Of a stretch of 64,000 nucleotides of DNA, positions 55,289 through 63,972 are shown in pieces. This stretch comes from an uncultured Lachnospiraceae bacterium. Its GTDB lineage: Bacteria; Bacillota; Clostridia; Lachnospirales; Lachnospiraceae. The position numbers and the translations under genes were made by a program. The DNA is taken from NCBI GenBank assembly GCA_947570615.1, contig CANOVJ010000003.1, positions 62,001 to 126,000 of the forward strand, in the 5' to 3' direction. Numbering within the stretch: position 1 is the stretch's first letter; every line of letters begins with the position of its first letter. The notes below the pieces were generated by a model. It did not search any database. It was not told the origin of the DNA and was given only the letters and a program-made list of their open reading frames with translations.

Positions 55289-55534
55289 ATGAAAAAATAT
55301 CTGTATTTACAGGGCTTTTGTCAGCATACCCATTACGCCAGCCTGCAGCCTGTTCTCTACGAGAAGGAGGAGGGAGATGTGTACCGAAAGGTGCGAATGG
55401 CCTGCGACGGCTCCTGCTCCCTGTGCGGGCGTATGGAGATATGCGATTATCTGGACGATGCGCCGGATGAGATCGGGCCGGAGGAAGAGTGGAAACTGAA
55501 AGAGGAGCGGATGACAGGGACGGACACATTTTAA
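55289..55534 (+). CDS. small CxxC hypothetical protein
   Basis: An 81-residue protein starting MKKYLYLQGFCQHTHYAS. It has CDGSCSLCGRMEIC in the middle, a Cys pattern that could bind zinc or iron, and an acidic tail. I do not recognise the family. It lies 19 bases after the response-regulator gene and 18 bases before the next open frame, so these may be co-transcribed. Confidence 0.5.
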   Translation: MKKYLYLQGFCQHTHYASLQPVLYEKEEGDVYRKVRMACDGSCSLCGRMEICDYLDDAPDEIGPEEEWKLKEERMTGTDTF

Positions 55535-55552
55535 GAGAGGACGGGCGCTATT

Positions 55553-56220
55553 ATGTCGGAATGCAGAATTGCTTTTGTGGGGAAAAGCAGAAATGGCGGC
55601 GACCGGTACTGGTGCATGGAACACCACGCGCCGGCATATGGAAAAAACGGCGCACGTCTTGCGCAATGTCTGGCGGTGTCAAAGGATGGGGCATGGGATA
55701 AGCTCTCCCGGGAGCCGGATTCACAGAGGAGTCCGGAGGAGATCATGCGCCGGGCGTATCTTCCGGCGGCGTATGATACGACCTTTCATTCGGAGGAAGG
55801 CGGCGGGGAATATGACAGGAAGACGGGTCCCGTTCGTTTGGAGGGGAGGGCGGTCAGCCTGTGCTGGACGGAATTTACAGGGATGTGGTGATCGACGGGA
55901 TCCCTGTAAGGGTCGACTGGGCCCGGCTGTACATGGTAGAGAAAACCCTTCCCTTTTTGAGTGGAAGAATTCAGGCCCTGCGCTGTCCGGATTGTGGAGA
56001 GCAGCTCGTGGATACGCGGGGCTCTGCGGCGGAAAGCGCCGCGCGCTGTGCAGGGAGAAGGGGCTTTGCGCCGTCCTCTGTCCACAGATGCGAAAGGTGC
56101 GGGCGGAGCTTTAAAACCCGCAGAAGGGTCGTCAGCAATCCCTTTGTGGAGACGCTGCAGAGGCTGCAGGATTTTACAGATCTTCCCCTGCGGGAGGCAG
56201 GAGGATGGCAGGTTTTCAGA
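55553..56220 (+). pseudogene. zinc-ribbon hypothetical protein, apparently split by a frameshift
   Basis: The first frame (55553-55891) starts MSECRIAFVGKSRNGGDRYWC and runs to a DTTFHSEEGGGEYDRKTG region. The second (in frame from about 55840) continues QPVLDGIYRDVVIDGIPVRV, then CPDCGEQL and HRCERCGRSFKTRRRVVSNPF, two CxxC knuckles of a zinc ribbon. The second frame has no start codon with a ribosome-binding site, and the frame change falls at GGAGGGGAGGG (about 55840-55850). I read it as one gene with a one-base change, but two overlapping genes cannot be excluded. The second frame stays open to 56307 into the convergent MATE gene. Confidence 0.5.
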
Positions 56221-57577
56221 CCCGCCCCGCCAGCATCCTCTCCGTCCTTTTCATCACCACAAAATAGCTGCTCACAAGAATCGCCACCGCTCCCGTCCAG
56301 GCCATAATCTCCGCGAAGAAAATACCCGTCTCACCGATCAGCATGGGAAGAAAAATGGCTGTCAGGGCGCGCATGAGAAACTCCGCAATGCCCGACACCA
56401 TGGGGAGCACGGTGTTGCCCATGCCCTGGATGGCGGAGCGGGTCACGTGAAGGATATAGAGGATGGGCAGGCATACGCTCATGACTGCGAGATAAAAGTA
56501 GGCGATCTGCAGGGTCTGTTCGAATTCCTGGGGCGTGCCGGAGATAAAGCAGCTCAGGATAGCCTTTCCGGCAAGAAGCATAAACAGGGCGATCACCACG
56601 GAGGTGACAAGGGAGATAAAAAGCGCGGAGCGCATCCCCCTGCGGATTCGGTCCGCCCGGCCCGCGCCAAGGTTCTGCCCCACGTAGGTGACCATGGCAT
56701 AGCCGTAGGAGGTAGCCGCTACCTCCAGCATTCCGTAGAGCTTGTTGGTAGCGGTAAAGCCGGCGATGAACAGGACGCCGAAGCCGTTTACCACGAACTG
56801 TACGATCATTCCGCCTACGGAGATGACGGCGTTCTGGAACGCCATGGGAAGACCCAGCACGAACAGACGCAGCGAAAGCCCTTTCTGAAGCTGAAAATCA
56901 GAACGGGAGAGGGAGAGAATCTCTATTTTCCTTATATAATGTATGCAGTAGAAGCTGGAAACGAGCTGGGCGATCAGGGTGGCCGCGGCGGCTCCGCCGA
57001 TGCCAAGGCCAAAGCCCAGCACAAAGATAAGATCCAGCACAATATTCACGATGGCAGCCACGATCATGGCGTGGAGCGGCGTCTGACTGTCTCCCAGAGA
57101 ACGCAGGATACAGGCCAGAAGGTTGTAGGCCATAACGACGGGAATACCCAGGTACATGATGCGCAGATAGAGCAGGGCGTTTCCCATGATCTCAGGCGGC
57201 GTCTGCAAAAGCGTCAGCACAGGGCGTGCCAGGAGCTGTCCGCCAAGAAGCAGGGCCAGGGTGCAGATGAGAGAGAGAACGGCGGAATTGCCGATCACCC
57301 TGCAAAGCTCGTCCTTCAGTCCTGCGCCGAATTTCTGGGCCATCAGGATGGCAAAGCCCTGAGTCAGGCCCTGGATAATTCCCAGCATCATCCAGTTCAT
57401 CCAGTCGGCGGCTCCCAGCGCGGCGAGAGCGTTTACGCCCAGAGCCTTTCCCACCACCATGGTATCCACCACGGTGTAGAGCTGCTGGAACACATTGCCG
57501 ATCATCAGGGGCAGAGCAAAGGTAAAAATCAGGGAAACGGGTTTGCCTTCCGTCATGTTTTTGATGTGTGATGCCAT
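56216..57577 (-). CDS. MATE family efflux transporter
   Basis: A 453-residue multidrug and toxin extrusion transporter with 12 hydrophobic segments in two related halves. The first half begins ALPLMIGNVFQQLYTVVDTMVVG, the standard MATE opening, and GQNLGAGRADRIRRG is the matching loop of the second half. The frame is open from 57712, but homology and an AGAGGT site point to ATG 57577. It uses Na or H gradients to export drugs or metabolites; the substrate is unknown. Confidence 0.93.
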   Translation of the reverse strand: MASHIKNMTEGKPVSLIFTFALPLMIGNVFQQLYTVVDTMVVGKALGVNALAALGAADWMNWMMLGIIQGLTQGFAILMAQKFGAGLKDELCRVIGNSAVLSLICTLALLLGGQLLARPVLTLLQTPPEIMGNALLYLRIMYLGIPVVMAYNLLACILRSLGDSQTPLHAMIVAAIVNIVLDLIFVLGFGLGIGGAAAATLIAQLVSSFYCIHYIRKIEILSLSRSDFQLQKGLSLRLFVLGLPMAFQNAVISVGGMIVQFVVNGFGVLFIAGFTATNKLYGMLEVAATSYGYAMVTYVGQNLGAGRADRIRRGMRSALFISLVTSVVIALFMLLAGKAILSCFISGTPQEFEQTLQIAYFYLAVMSVCLPILYILHVTRSAIQGMGNTVLPMVSGIAEFLMRALTAIFLPMLIGETGIFFAEIMAWTGAVAILVSSYFVVMKRTERMLAGRV

Positions 57578-57880
57578 AAAGAGACCTCTGGATTCTTTCT
57601 GTGTAAAAGTTGGTAAGCGCGACAATATTTTCACGCGGTCATATTGATCGGTTTTCGAAGCCTGATCCTGTGACAGACCCGCATCTCCTATTATATTCCT
57701 GCAAAATTGCAAGTCAATGTATTATCCTGTAACGTTTCATCCGGGCCCGGACGCAGTGCTTTCCGGTTTTTCGACAGGATAAACGGTGGCGGAAAATCCG
57801 ACAATGTGGTAGAATAAATGCCGGTGCGCAGAGCGTTTTATCCGGATCAACGTTACTGCGCGCGGAGTGGTGAAAGGAGT

Positions 57881-58603
57881 ATGGAAATCAGAATGAGAAG
57901 GAAAAGTAAGTGGATCATAACAGGCAGCCTGCTTCTTGCGGCGGCAATGCTTGCGGGAGGCTGTTCTCAGCCAGGCGCAGGCCGGGCAGGCGCGGAGGGC
58001 GTACAGGAGGTCGCTTCGGGAGAGCGGGAGCCGGGAACCGGGGCAGACGAGGGGAACGGCGCGATGCAGGAGGGCGCGGATACGGATAAAGCCGGGGAGA
58101 TTGCGGGCGAAGCGGAGAAGGACGCAGGGAGCACCGGGGAGGACGCTCTGAGGCCGGACGGCCTGCCGGTGCAGATGCCGGCCTTCACCACCACGGATCT
58201 TGCCGGGAACGAGGTGACTGAGAGTATTTTCGGGGAAAAGGATCTCACCGTGCTGAATATCTGGGGAACCTTCTGTTCTCCCTGCATACGGGAAATGCCG
58301 GAGCTGGGCGAGTGGGCGAAGGAGCTGCCGGAGAATGTACAGCTTGTGGGCCTGGTAGTTGATATTGAGGGGGAGGACGACACCGTCCATAAGGAGCTGG
58401 CGGGCGAGATTACCGATAAGGCCGGGGCGGACTTTACCCATCTTCTGGTCAACATGGATTTTGCCCCTGTGATGGGCCAGGTGGTGGGAGTGCCCACCAC
58501 GCTGTTTATCGACGGGGACGGAAAGATCGTGGGCGATCCCATCGTGGGCGTGAATGTGGGCGGATACAAAAAATTCGTGGAGGATTATCTCAGTGAGCAG
58601 TAA
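57881..58603 (+). CDS. TlpA-like thiol-disulfide oxidoreductase, lipoprotein
   Basis: A 240-residue lipoprotein: the signal peptide ends in LLAAAMLAGGC (lipobox LAGGC, Cys ~28). A ~70-residue Gly/Glu/Ala-rich spacer follows, then a thioredoxin fold with the redox pair in WGTFCSPCIREMPELGEW and the cis-Pro in GVPTTLFIDGDG. It acts outside the membrane. AAAGGAG lies right before ATG 57881 (ATG 57893 is possible too). It overlaps a small CXXC membrane protein gene and is followed by a NapH-like iron-sulfur membrane protein, which together could form an electron relay. Confidence 0.9.
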   Translation: MEIRMRRKSKWIITGSLLLAAAMLAGGCSQPGAGRAGAEGVQEVASGEREPGTGADEGNGAMQEGADTDKAGEIAGEAEKDAGSTGEDALRPDGLPVQMPAFTTTDLAGNEVTESIFGEKDLTVLNIWGTFCSPCIREMPELGEWAKELPENVQLVGLVVDIEGEDDTVHKELAGEITDKAGADFTHLLVNMDFAPVMGQVVGVPTTLFIDGDGKIVGDPIVGVNVGGYKKFVEDYLSEQ

Positions 58604-58811
58604 AGGAGATCACGGGCAGGGCGCGTCGGAGAGGGACGGCGTCCGGGATGGCGGCGGGGCTCCCGCATCGGGCAGATACCGGAACAGGGCGGGCGCTTTG
58701 CTGCTGGCGGCGGCCTGCGGGTTTGTTCTGTACGGCCTTTTCCGGGGGGAGGCTGCCATTGTGCTGAACAAGGCGGTGAATATCTGCCTGGAATGCATCG
58801 GACTGGGGTAA
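58593..58811 (+). CDS. small membrane protein with C-terminal CLEC motif (CD1871A-like)
   Basis: A 72-residue protein: a polar, charged N-terminus, one membrane helix (AGALLLAAACGFVLYGLF) and a C-terminal tail VLNKAVNICLECIGLG with a CxxC pair. This tail is typical of a small Clostridial family found beside TlpA and 4Fe-4S membrane proteins (CD1871A-like, as I recall the name). The start is GTG 58593 with GGAGG (58579-58583); it overlaps the stop of the tlpA-like gene. Confidence 0.75.
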   Translation: MSSKGDHGQGASERDGVRDGGGAPASGRYRNRAGALLLAAACGFVLYGLFRGEAAIVLNKAVNICLECIGLG

Positions 58812-58820
58812 AGGACAGAG

Positions 58821-59675
58821 ATGAAAATGAAGCATGCATTACGAAGAAAACTGGTTCAGATCGCGGCCTTTGGTTTTTCCAATATCCATCTGACGAATTT
58901 CAGGGGCGGCAGAATCTATCAGGGAAAATGGAAGCAGTTCTGTAATCCGGGGCTGAACTGCTACTCCTGCCCGGCCGCCGGCTTATCCTGCCCTATCGGC
59001 GCGCTGCAGGCGGTAGGCGGCTCCATGAATTTTCAGTTCAGCTTCTATGTGGCGGGCTTTCTTTTGGCCGTGGGCGCACTCTTTGGAAGAGCCGTCTGCG
59101 GCTGGGTGTGTCCCTTTGGGCTTTTTCAGGAGCTGCTTCACAAAATCCCATCCCCCAAATGGAAGCTCCCCGGGTGGATGCGGTATCTGAAATACGGGAT
59201 TTTGCTGGTGTTTGTGATCCTGCTCCCGGTGGCGGCGACAGATTATATGGGCATGGGAAAGCCGGCCTTCTGTCAGTTCATCTGCCCGGCCGGGACGCTG
59301 GAGGGCGGGCTGCCCCTTCTGGGAACCCACCCGGAGCTGCGTCAGAGCATCGGTGCGCTGTTCTTTCTGAAGGCGGCGGTCCTGGTGATCACACTGGGGG
59401 GCTGTGTGTTTGCGTACCGCTTTTTCTGCCGCGTCATGTGTCCGCTGGGAGCCATCTATGGCCTGATGAACAGGGTCAGCTTTTTCCGCCTGGAGGTGGA
59501 CCCCTCAAAGTGTATAAACTGCGGAAAGTGCGCCAGGGAGTGCGGGATGGAGGTGGATCCGGTCAGGACGCCGGACTGCGCCGAGTGTATCCGGTGCGGG
59601 GACTGCGCCAGGGCATGCCCCGCCGGGGCTATCCGGCTGGGCTTCGGGCGCAGGTATTCCGGGAAGAAAGGATAA
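58821..59675 (+). CDS. NapH-like polyferredoxin membrane protein
   Basis: A 284-residue membrane protein with about four or five helices. CGWVCPFGLFQELLHKIPSP is the NapH/CcoG-type signature with CxxxCP, a similar CRVMCPLGAIYGL lies in the second half, and two [4Fe-4S] motifs are at the C-terminus (CINCGKCARECGMEVDP and CIRCGDCARACPAGAI). Extra cysteines occur in CNPGLNCYSCPAAGLSCP. It would pass electrons across the membrane, presumably to the TlpA-like protein and the small CXXC protein encoded just upstream. Confidence 0.9.
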   Translation: MKMKHALRRKLVQIAAFGFSNIHLTNFRGGRIYQGKWKQFCNPGLNCYSCPAAGLSCPIGALQAVGGSMNFQFSFYVAGFLLAVGALFGRAVCGWVCPFGLFQELLHKIPSPKWKLPGWMRYLKYGILLVFVILLPVAATDYMGMGKPAFCQFICPAGTLEGGLPLLGTHPELRQSIGALFFLKAAVLVITLGGCVFAYRFFCRVMCPLGAIYGLMNRVSFFRLEVDPSKCINCGKCARECGMEVDPVRTPDCAECIRCGDCARACPAGAIRLGFGRRYSGKKG

Positions 59676-59740
59676 GGGCCCGAAACCGGCTCCGGAACGT
59701 CTGATGGGCAGAGGAAAAAACTCCTCTGCCCGATTAACAT

Positions 59741-61189
59741 CTAAAATCCGCCGGAAAAATCATACATGGAGAGATATTCCCGGGTATGTTCGCACATTTC
59801 CTGAAAGAGCCTGCGGGCGTCGCCAGGGCTGCATGTCACCAGAGGATCGTTTGCAAAGGCGGCGAAGATCATGCGCAGATCCCGCTGTGCGATTCCTTCG
59901 GAGAGCAGCTCCTGTTCGCCGCAGATCCGTGCGATGAGAGGATAGATCTCGCGGGGGACGGGGCCGGCCATGACGGGAGTGACGCTGCCCGAGCAGAATA
60001 CGGCGTTGGTCTCCACCACGGCTCCCAGGGGAAGGTTCGGGATCTGTCCCTGATTGGGAAGATTTACATTGGTGACCAGCTCGCACAGGCCCAGAAGGGC
60101 GCGGATCTGACTGACCCCTTCCTCCCCGGTGCCGTTTATTTTCACCGATTCCTCTCCGTTTCGCAGGCGTCTGCTTCTTGCCAGGCGCTTTTTCAGGTCC
60201 TCCTTTCGCCAGGAGACGCTGGTCAGGCCGAACTGCATCTGTCTGACTCTCTCCGGGCTTTCCAGATACCATTTTCCCGGACAGAATTCCGCCAGGTGGC
60301 GGTCCCCCGCGGCGGCGATATAGCCGTAGCGCAGAAACAGATCGATTTTCACCTTCTCCGTGCTGGAAAAGCTGTCGTTCATCCAGTTGGAATCCACCTT
60401 CTGATCGCCGGTGCGGTAGCCCTCCCGGTATTTCAGGCAGAAGTCCCGGTAATAAGGAAAGAGGTCCTTCCCCTGCCAGGAGGCTTGGGTGAGCCAGGTA
60501 AAATGATTGACGCCCACCGGGTTTACCCTGATTTCATGGCGGTCGATGTCAGAGGCTGAGAAGGTCTCCTCCACCATACGGGCAAGGAGTTTCTGGGTGC
60601 CGAACACCTCATGGCAGCAGCCGAAGGCCCGAATCTGCGGGAACACCCGGTAGAGGGTCTTCACGCACAGGGTCATGGGATTGGTGTAGTTGATCACAAA
60701 GGCCCGGGGACAGTGGTCTCTGACGGCCAGGCCGATCTCCTCAAACATGGGCAGGGCGCGCATGGCCCGCAGGATCCCGCCGGGGCCGGAGGTATCCCCC
60801 ACCGACTGGTAGATTCCGTATTTCTCGGGGGTATGTACGTCCGACTCCATCTCGTCAAAGGTGCCGGGAAGAATGGAGATCACCACGAAATCCGCGCCTG
60901 TAAGGGCCTCGGCGAGGGTCTCCACGGCCCGGTAGCGCCAGTCGGACCCGGCTCCCGGCGCGGTGCGGAACTGATTGCCGATCTGTTCATTGTCCAGGGC
61001 CGCCTGAAGATCGATATCGTACAGCGCCACCTCCCCGCAGATATCGGTGCAGGCGGCCAGGTCGCTCATAAGCCCCCAGGCCCAGCCCCGGGAGCCGCCG
61101 CCGATGTAGGCGATTTTGATGGAGCGGCCGGCGCAGGCGGGGAGAGCGGGCCTGTCTGTTCCGGTCATGTTGTTTTGTGCCATATTCAT
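59741..61189 (-). CDS. family 4 glycoside hydrolase (alpha-glucosidase/alpha-galactosidase type)
   Basis: A 482-residue GH4 enzyme, which uses NAD and a divalent metal in an oxidation-elimination mechanism. Features are the Rossmann motif IAYIGGGSRGWAWGL (about residues 24-38), VINYTNPMTLCVK, the metal-binding Cys in FGCCHEVFGTQ and the His in NPVGVNHFTWL. GGGAGGTAC sets ATG 61189. The closest types act on alpha-glucosides, alpha-galactosides or galacturonides; which is not decidable here. It is transcribed in the same direction as, and after, the tldD/pmbA-like pair. Confidence 0.9.
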   Translation of the reverse strand: MNMAQNNMTGTDRPALPACAGRSIKIAYIGGGSRGWAWGLMSDLAACTDICGEVALYDIDLQAALDNEQIGNQFRTAPGAGSDWRYRAVETLAEALTGADFVVISILPGTFDEMESDVHTPEKYGIYQSVGDTSGPGGILRAMRALPMFEEIGLAVRDHCPRAFVINYTNPMTLCVKTLYRVFPQIRAFGCCHEVFGTQKLLARMVEETFSASDIDRHEIRVNPVGVNHFTWLTQASWQGKDLFPYYRDFCLKYREGYRTGDQKVDSNWMNDSFSSTEKVKIDLFLRYGYIAAAGDRHLAEFCPGKWYLESPERVRQMQFGLTSVSWRKEDLKKRLARSRRLRNGEESVKINGTGEEGVSQIRALLGLCELVTNVNLPNQGQIPNLPLGAVVETNAVFCSGSVTPVMAGPVPREIYPLIARICGEQELLSEGIAQRDLRMIFAAFANDPLVTCSPGDARRLFQEMCEHTREYLSMYDFSGGF

Positions 61190-61247
61190 ATAGTACCTCC
61201 CTGTCGAAGCTTTTTGCGCAGGCTCAGCCCGGCATCCGCTGCATCCG

Positions 61248-62471
61248 CTATTTCTGCACCTTCATATTAACTGCCAGCTTACGTTCCCCCTCACGGGCCC
61301 TGTCCGAGGAGAGACCGATGAAGTCTTTTCCGAACAGGTCATAGATATTTCCGGAAATCTGAAACTCCGGCAGCCTTCCGGTCAGCTTTCCGTCCCGGTA
61401 AAGAAAGGCCGTCTGCACCGGGGAGGCGAAATCCCCCTCGCTGGTAAAGTCCCCGCCGCTCATAACGCTGACGTAGATTCCGTCCCGCGGGCCGATCAGC
61501 TCTTTCAGGGTCTGGCCCGGGGAAGCCAGGGAAAAGCTGCCGCCCGTGTTGGAGGGGACGCTGTCGTAGGCGCCTCCGGCAGTGGCTGTGTTATCATATC
61601 CGAATTCCCGGCTCAGCCTTTTGTCCGCATAGGGTCTTAGCAGGACGCCCTCCCGGATCAGATCGCACCGGTCTCCCGGGCAGGTGCTTCCCTCAACGTC
61701 GAAGAAGGGATTGCCGGGGGTATCCGTGCTTCTGTCCACATACAGGGTAAATTTTTCACTGAAGAGCTTCTGTCCTGACTTTCCGTTAAAGAAGGAGGTT
61801 CCGCGGCCAAAGGCCAGGGCGTCCAGATTTTCCAGCAAAAATCCCAGAACGGCCATGGGCGATACGATGACGGGCAGCATGTCCCTTTCCGGCAGCGAAA
61901 CCGGATTAAGGAAAGCGTCCAGATGCTCCCGGGCCTCCTCCAGGAAGCGTTCCCGGTGGGGATCCCGGGTCACATATGCCAGACTGTCGTCAAAGACGTT
62001 TGCGGAGGCCTCATGCTTCACCAGCAGCTCCCAGCTCATGATGCGGTCGCGAAAGGACAGATCCGTCCCGGCGTCGTTGGAGAGCCGGCGGCTGGTCTCG
62101 GATAAACGGATCTTGTTGCCGAAAAGCAGCTGAGGATATTCTTTTTTCAGAATCGTCAGCACCTCCTGGGCTTCGTTTAAAAAGCCCTCGCTCTCCTCCA
62201 CGCTGAAGGGGCCCTGTTCCATGTTCTCCTGCCGGACGATGCCGCGGGAGGCGTCCGCCTCATAGGGAATTTGCAGGCTTAAGTTGGACAGGGCCTGCTC
62301 CATCAGATCTTCGTCTGCTTCACCCAGCTTTCCGGCCACGCCGATATGGCTGTTTTCATAGACCCGGCAGGCGCTTCTGGTAATGTCCTTTTTGATGACT
62401 GAGGCGATCGCTCCGCCGGTCACGCCGAGATTGATCTCCCGGTTCTTTTCGATATATTTTTCTTTTACCAT
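61248..62471 (-). CDS. TldD/PmbA family protein, PmbA (TldE)-like subunit
   Basis: A 407-residue partner subunit of TldD-type proteases. It shows LPVIVSPMAVLGFLLENLDA in the position of the metal-binding helix, without a HExxxH motif as is usual for the E subunit. YDNTATAGGAYDSVPSNTGG and GIYVSVMSGGDFTSEGDF are the C-terminal family features. AAGGAG lies before ATG 62471. It is 34 bases downstream of the TldD-like gene. In E. coli the TldD/E heterodimer degrades unfolded or modified peptides. Confidence 0.88.
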   Translation of the reverse strand: MVKEKYIEKNREINLGVTGGAIASVIKKDITRSACRVYENSHIGVAGKLGEADEDLMEQALSNLSLQIPYEADASRGIVRQENMEQGPFSVEESEGFLNEAQEVLTILKKEYPQLLFGNKIRLSETSRRLSNDAGTDLSFRDRIMSWELLVKHEASANVFDDSLAYVTRDPHRERFLEEAREHLDAFLNPVSLPERDMLPVIVSPMAVLGFLLENLDALAFGRGTSFFNGKSGQKLFSEKFTLYVDRSTDTPGNPFFDVEGSTCPGDRCDLIREGVLLRPYADKRLSREFGYDNTATAGGAYDSVPSNTGGSFSLASPGQTLKELIGPRDGIYVSVMSGGDFTSEGDFASPVQTAFLYRDGKLTGRLPEFQISGNIYDLFGKDFIGLSSDRAREGERKLAVNMKVQK

Positions 62472-62505
62472 AATGATCCTTATACTCCTTTCAAAGCCAG
62501 GGGAT

Positions 62506-63843
62506 TTATTGAACGGTGAGACGCTTTACCCGCACATAAGGGCCGCCCATTCCCACCCGCAGGGGAAACTGTTCCATCTTGCCGCAGCCGCCCAGGGCGA
62601 AGGAGCAGAGCTTAAACTCCCTGGACACCCCGTCGATCTCGTGCAGGGTACTCATCACGTTGCCCGTCACCACGGAAATTTTGACGGGCTCCGCCAGCTT
62701 TCCGTCCCGGATCATGTAGGCCTTGTTGGGGGCGATGGTGAAGGTGCTCATACCCGAGCCGTGGTTGTAGTCCGAAAGAAAGATCCCCTTTTTCACACCC
62801 GCGAAGAGCTCGTCTCTGGTACACTTTCCCGGCTCCACATATGTGGAGGTCATGCGCACGATGGGTTCAAACAAAAAGCCGATGGAGCGGGCGTTTCCCG
62901 TCAGCTCCTCGTCCAGGGCCGCGGCCGTTGCGGCGCTGTGAAGGCGTCCTGTGAGAATGCCATCCCGGATCAGCCAGGTCTTTTTCGCCCGGGTGCCCTC
63001 GTCGTCAAAGGGCACATAGCCGGATCCCTCCTCAAGCCCGGTATCCACAATATTCAAAAGCTCTGCCCCCACTCTGGTTCCGATGGCCCATTCCCGCTTC
63101 ATGTTTTCGTCGCCCACCATGAAATCCGATTCACTCTTGTGGCCGAAGCTCTCGTGGGCAAACACCCCGGTCACCTCCGGGGAAAAGATGCAGGTGTACT
63201 CCCCGGGCTCCACCGGCACGGCATGCTCCTTGTAGAAGATATCCTCCCGGATCTGCGCGCGCAGATCCTCCTCGTGGCCGGAGAGCTCGTCGAACTTCAT
63301 CCGGTAGATATCCAGTCTGCCGTAAAAGGGCTTGTCCTCCTTCATCAGCACATAGCGGGGGGCTATGCAGCAGTTCTGGGTGTCAAAGGTCACGTCGCAT
63401 CCCTTGCTGGACACGATGTGCTTGCAGGTGTGATTGTCCACGTAATAAACCTTCCACTGGGGAATTTCGCCGCAGGAATCAAGACACCGGCAGTAGCTCT
63501 CCATGGCAGAGAGCTTGTCCTTCACCGGCACTTTGCTGACGTCGCAGTCCGTATACCGGAGCGAACGCTCCCGGTTCACCTCATATCTGCGAACCACCGG
63601 ATCATCGTCGATCTCCGGGCAGGGGACTGCCATCCGGGCAAGGGAATCGATCTCCTCCTGCACATGCCCGCACTTTGTGGTTGAGCTGATATACCATTTT
63701 TTCCCATCATAGAGCCGGACGATGACGCCCTTCTCCCGTTTGGTTTTGTTCTCCCTGAGCACGCCGTTCTCAATGGTGATGGTGGTGGCGGCCAGCGTCT
63801 CTTCCCGTACATCCGTATAAAATCCCTCCGGAAACCGATACAT
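62506..63843 (-). CDS. tldD: TldD family zinc metallopeptidase
   Basis: The catalytic subunit of a TldD/E protease. HESFGH (within GVFAHESFGHKSESD) is the HExxxH zinc motif, and a downstream Cys in FALGGCGKMEQ is the expected third ligand. The frame is open from ATG 63888, which sits inside a repeated leader sequence, but ATG 63843 is preceded by GAGGG at good spacing and begins MYRFPEGFYTDVREE. The product would be about 445 residues. A consensus promoter lies at 63944-63972. It is co-transcribed with the PmbA-like gene and perhaps the GH4 gene. Confidence 0.9.
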   Translation of the reverse strand: MYRFPEGFYTDVREETLAATTITIENGVLRENKTKREKGVIVRLYDGKKWYISSTTKCGHVQEEIDSLARMAVPCPEIDDDPVVRRYEVNRERSLRYTDCDVSKVPVKDKLSAMESYCRCLDSCGEIPQWKVYYVDNHTCKHIVSSKGCDVTFDTQNCCIAPRYVLMKEDKPFYGRLDIYRMKFDELSGHEEDLRAQIREDIFYKEHAVPVEPGEYTCIFSPEVTGVFAHESFGHKSESDFMVGDENMKREWAIGTRVGAELLNIVDTGLEEGSGYVPFDDEGTRAKKTWLIRDGILTGRLHSAATAAALDEELTGNARSIGFLFEPIVRMTSTYVEPGKCTRDELFAGVKKGIFLSDYNHGSGMSTFTIAPNKAYMIRDGKLAEPVKISVVTGNVMSTLHEIDGVSREFKLCSFALGGCGKMEQFPLRVGMGGPYVRVKRLTVQ

Positions 63844-63884
63844 ATTATCCCTCATTTCCGCGCCTGCCGGCGCTGTTTTGCTTA

Positions 63885-63944
63885 ACATAAGGGCAGTCCC
63901 CTGCCCGTTGTTTTACATAAGGGCAGTCCCCTGCCCGTTGTTTA
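63885..63944. repeat. 30-bp tandem repeat, two copies, in the tldD leader
   Basis: ACATAAGGGCAGTCCCCTGC with CCGTTGTTTT repeats twice with a 30-base period. Each copy holds the inverted repeat GGGCAG-tccc-CTGCCC. On the sense (minus) strand each hairpin is followed by TTATG: in the upstream copy ATG-TAA, a start codon directly followed by a stop; in the downstream copy an ATG (63888) in frame with tldD. Confidence 0.85.
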
Positions 63945-63972
63945 TTATATTCTATTAAAGGGCCGGGTTCAA
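63944..63972 (-). promoter_or_regulatory. promoter of the tldD operon
   Basis: On the minus strand, TTGAAC (complement of 63967-63972) and TATAAT (complement of 63944-63949) with a 17-base spacer. Transcription would start near 63937, at the first of the two leader repeats. Confidence 0.8.

Noticed and set aside
55961..57571. A 536-codon plus-strand frame opposite the MATE gene
   Set aside because: It is rich in Gln, His, Gly and Asp, the pattern of an antisense frame of a membrane protein; the MATE transporter on the minus strand is certain.
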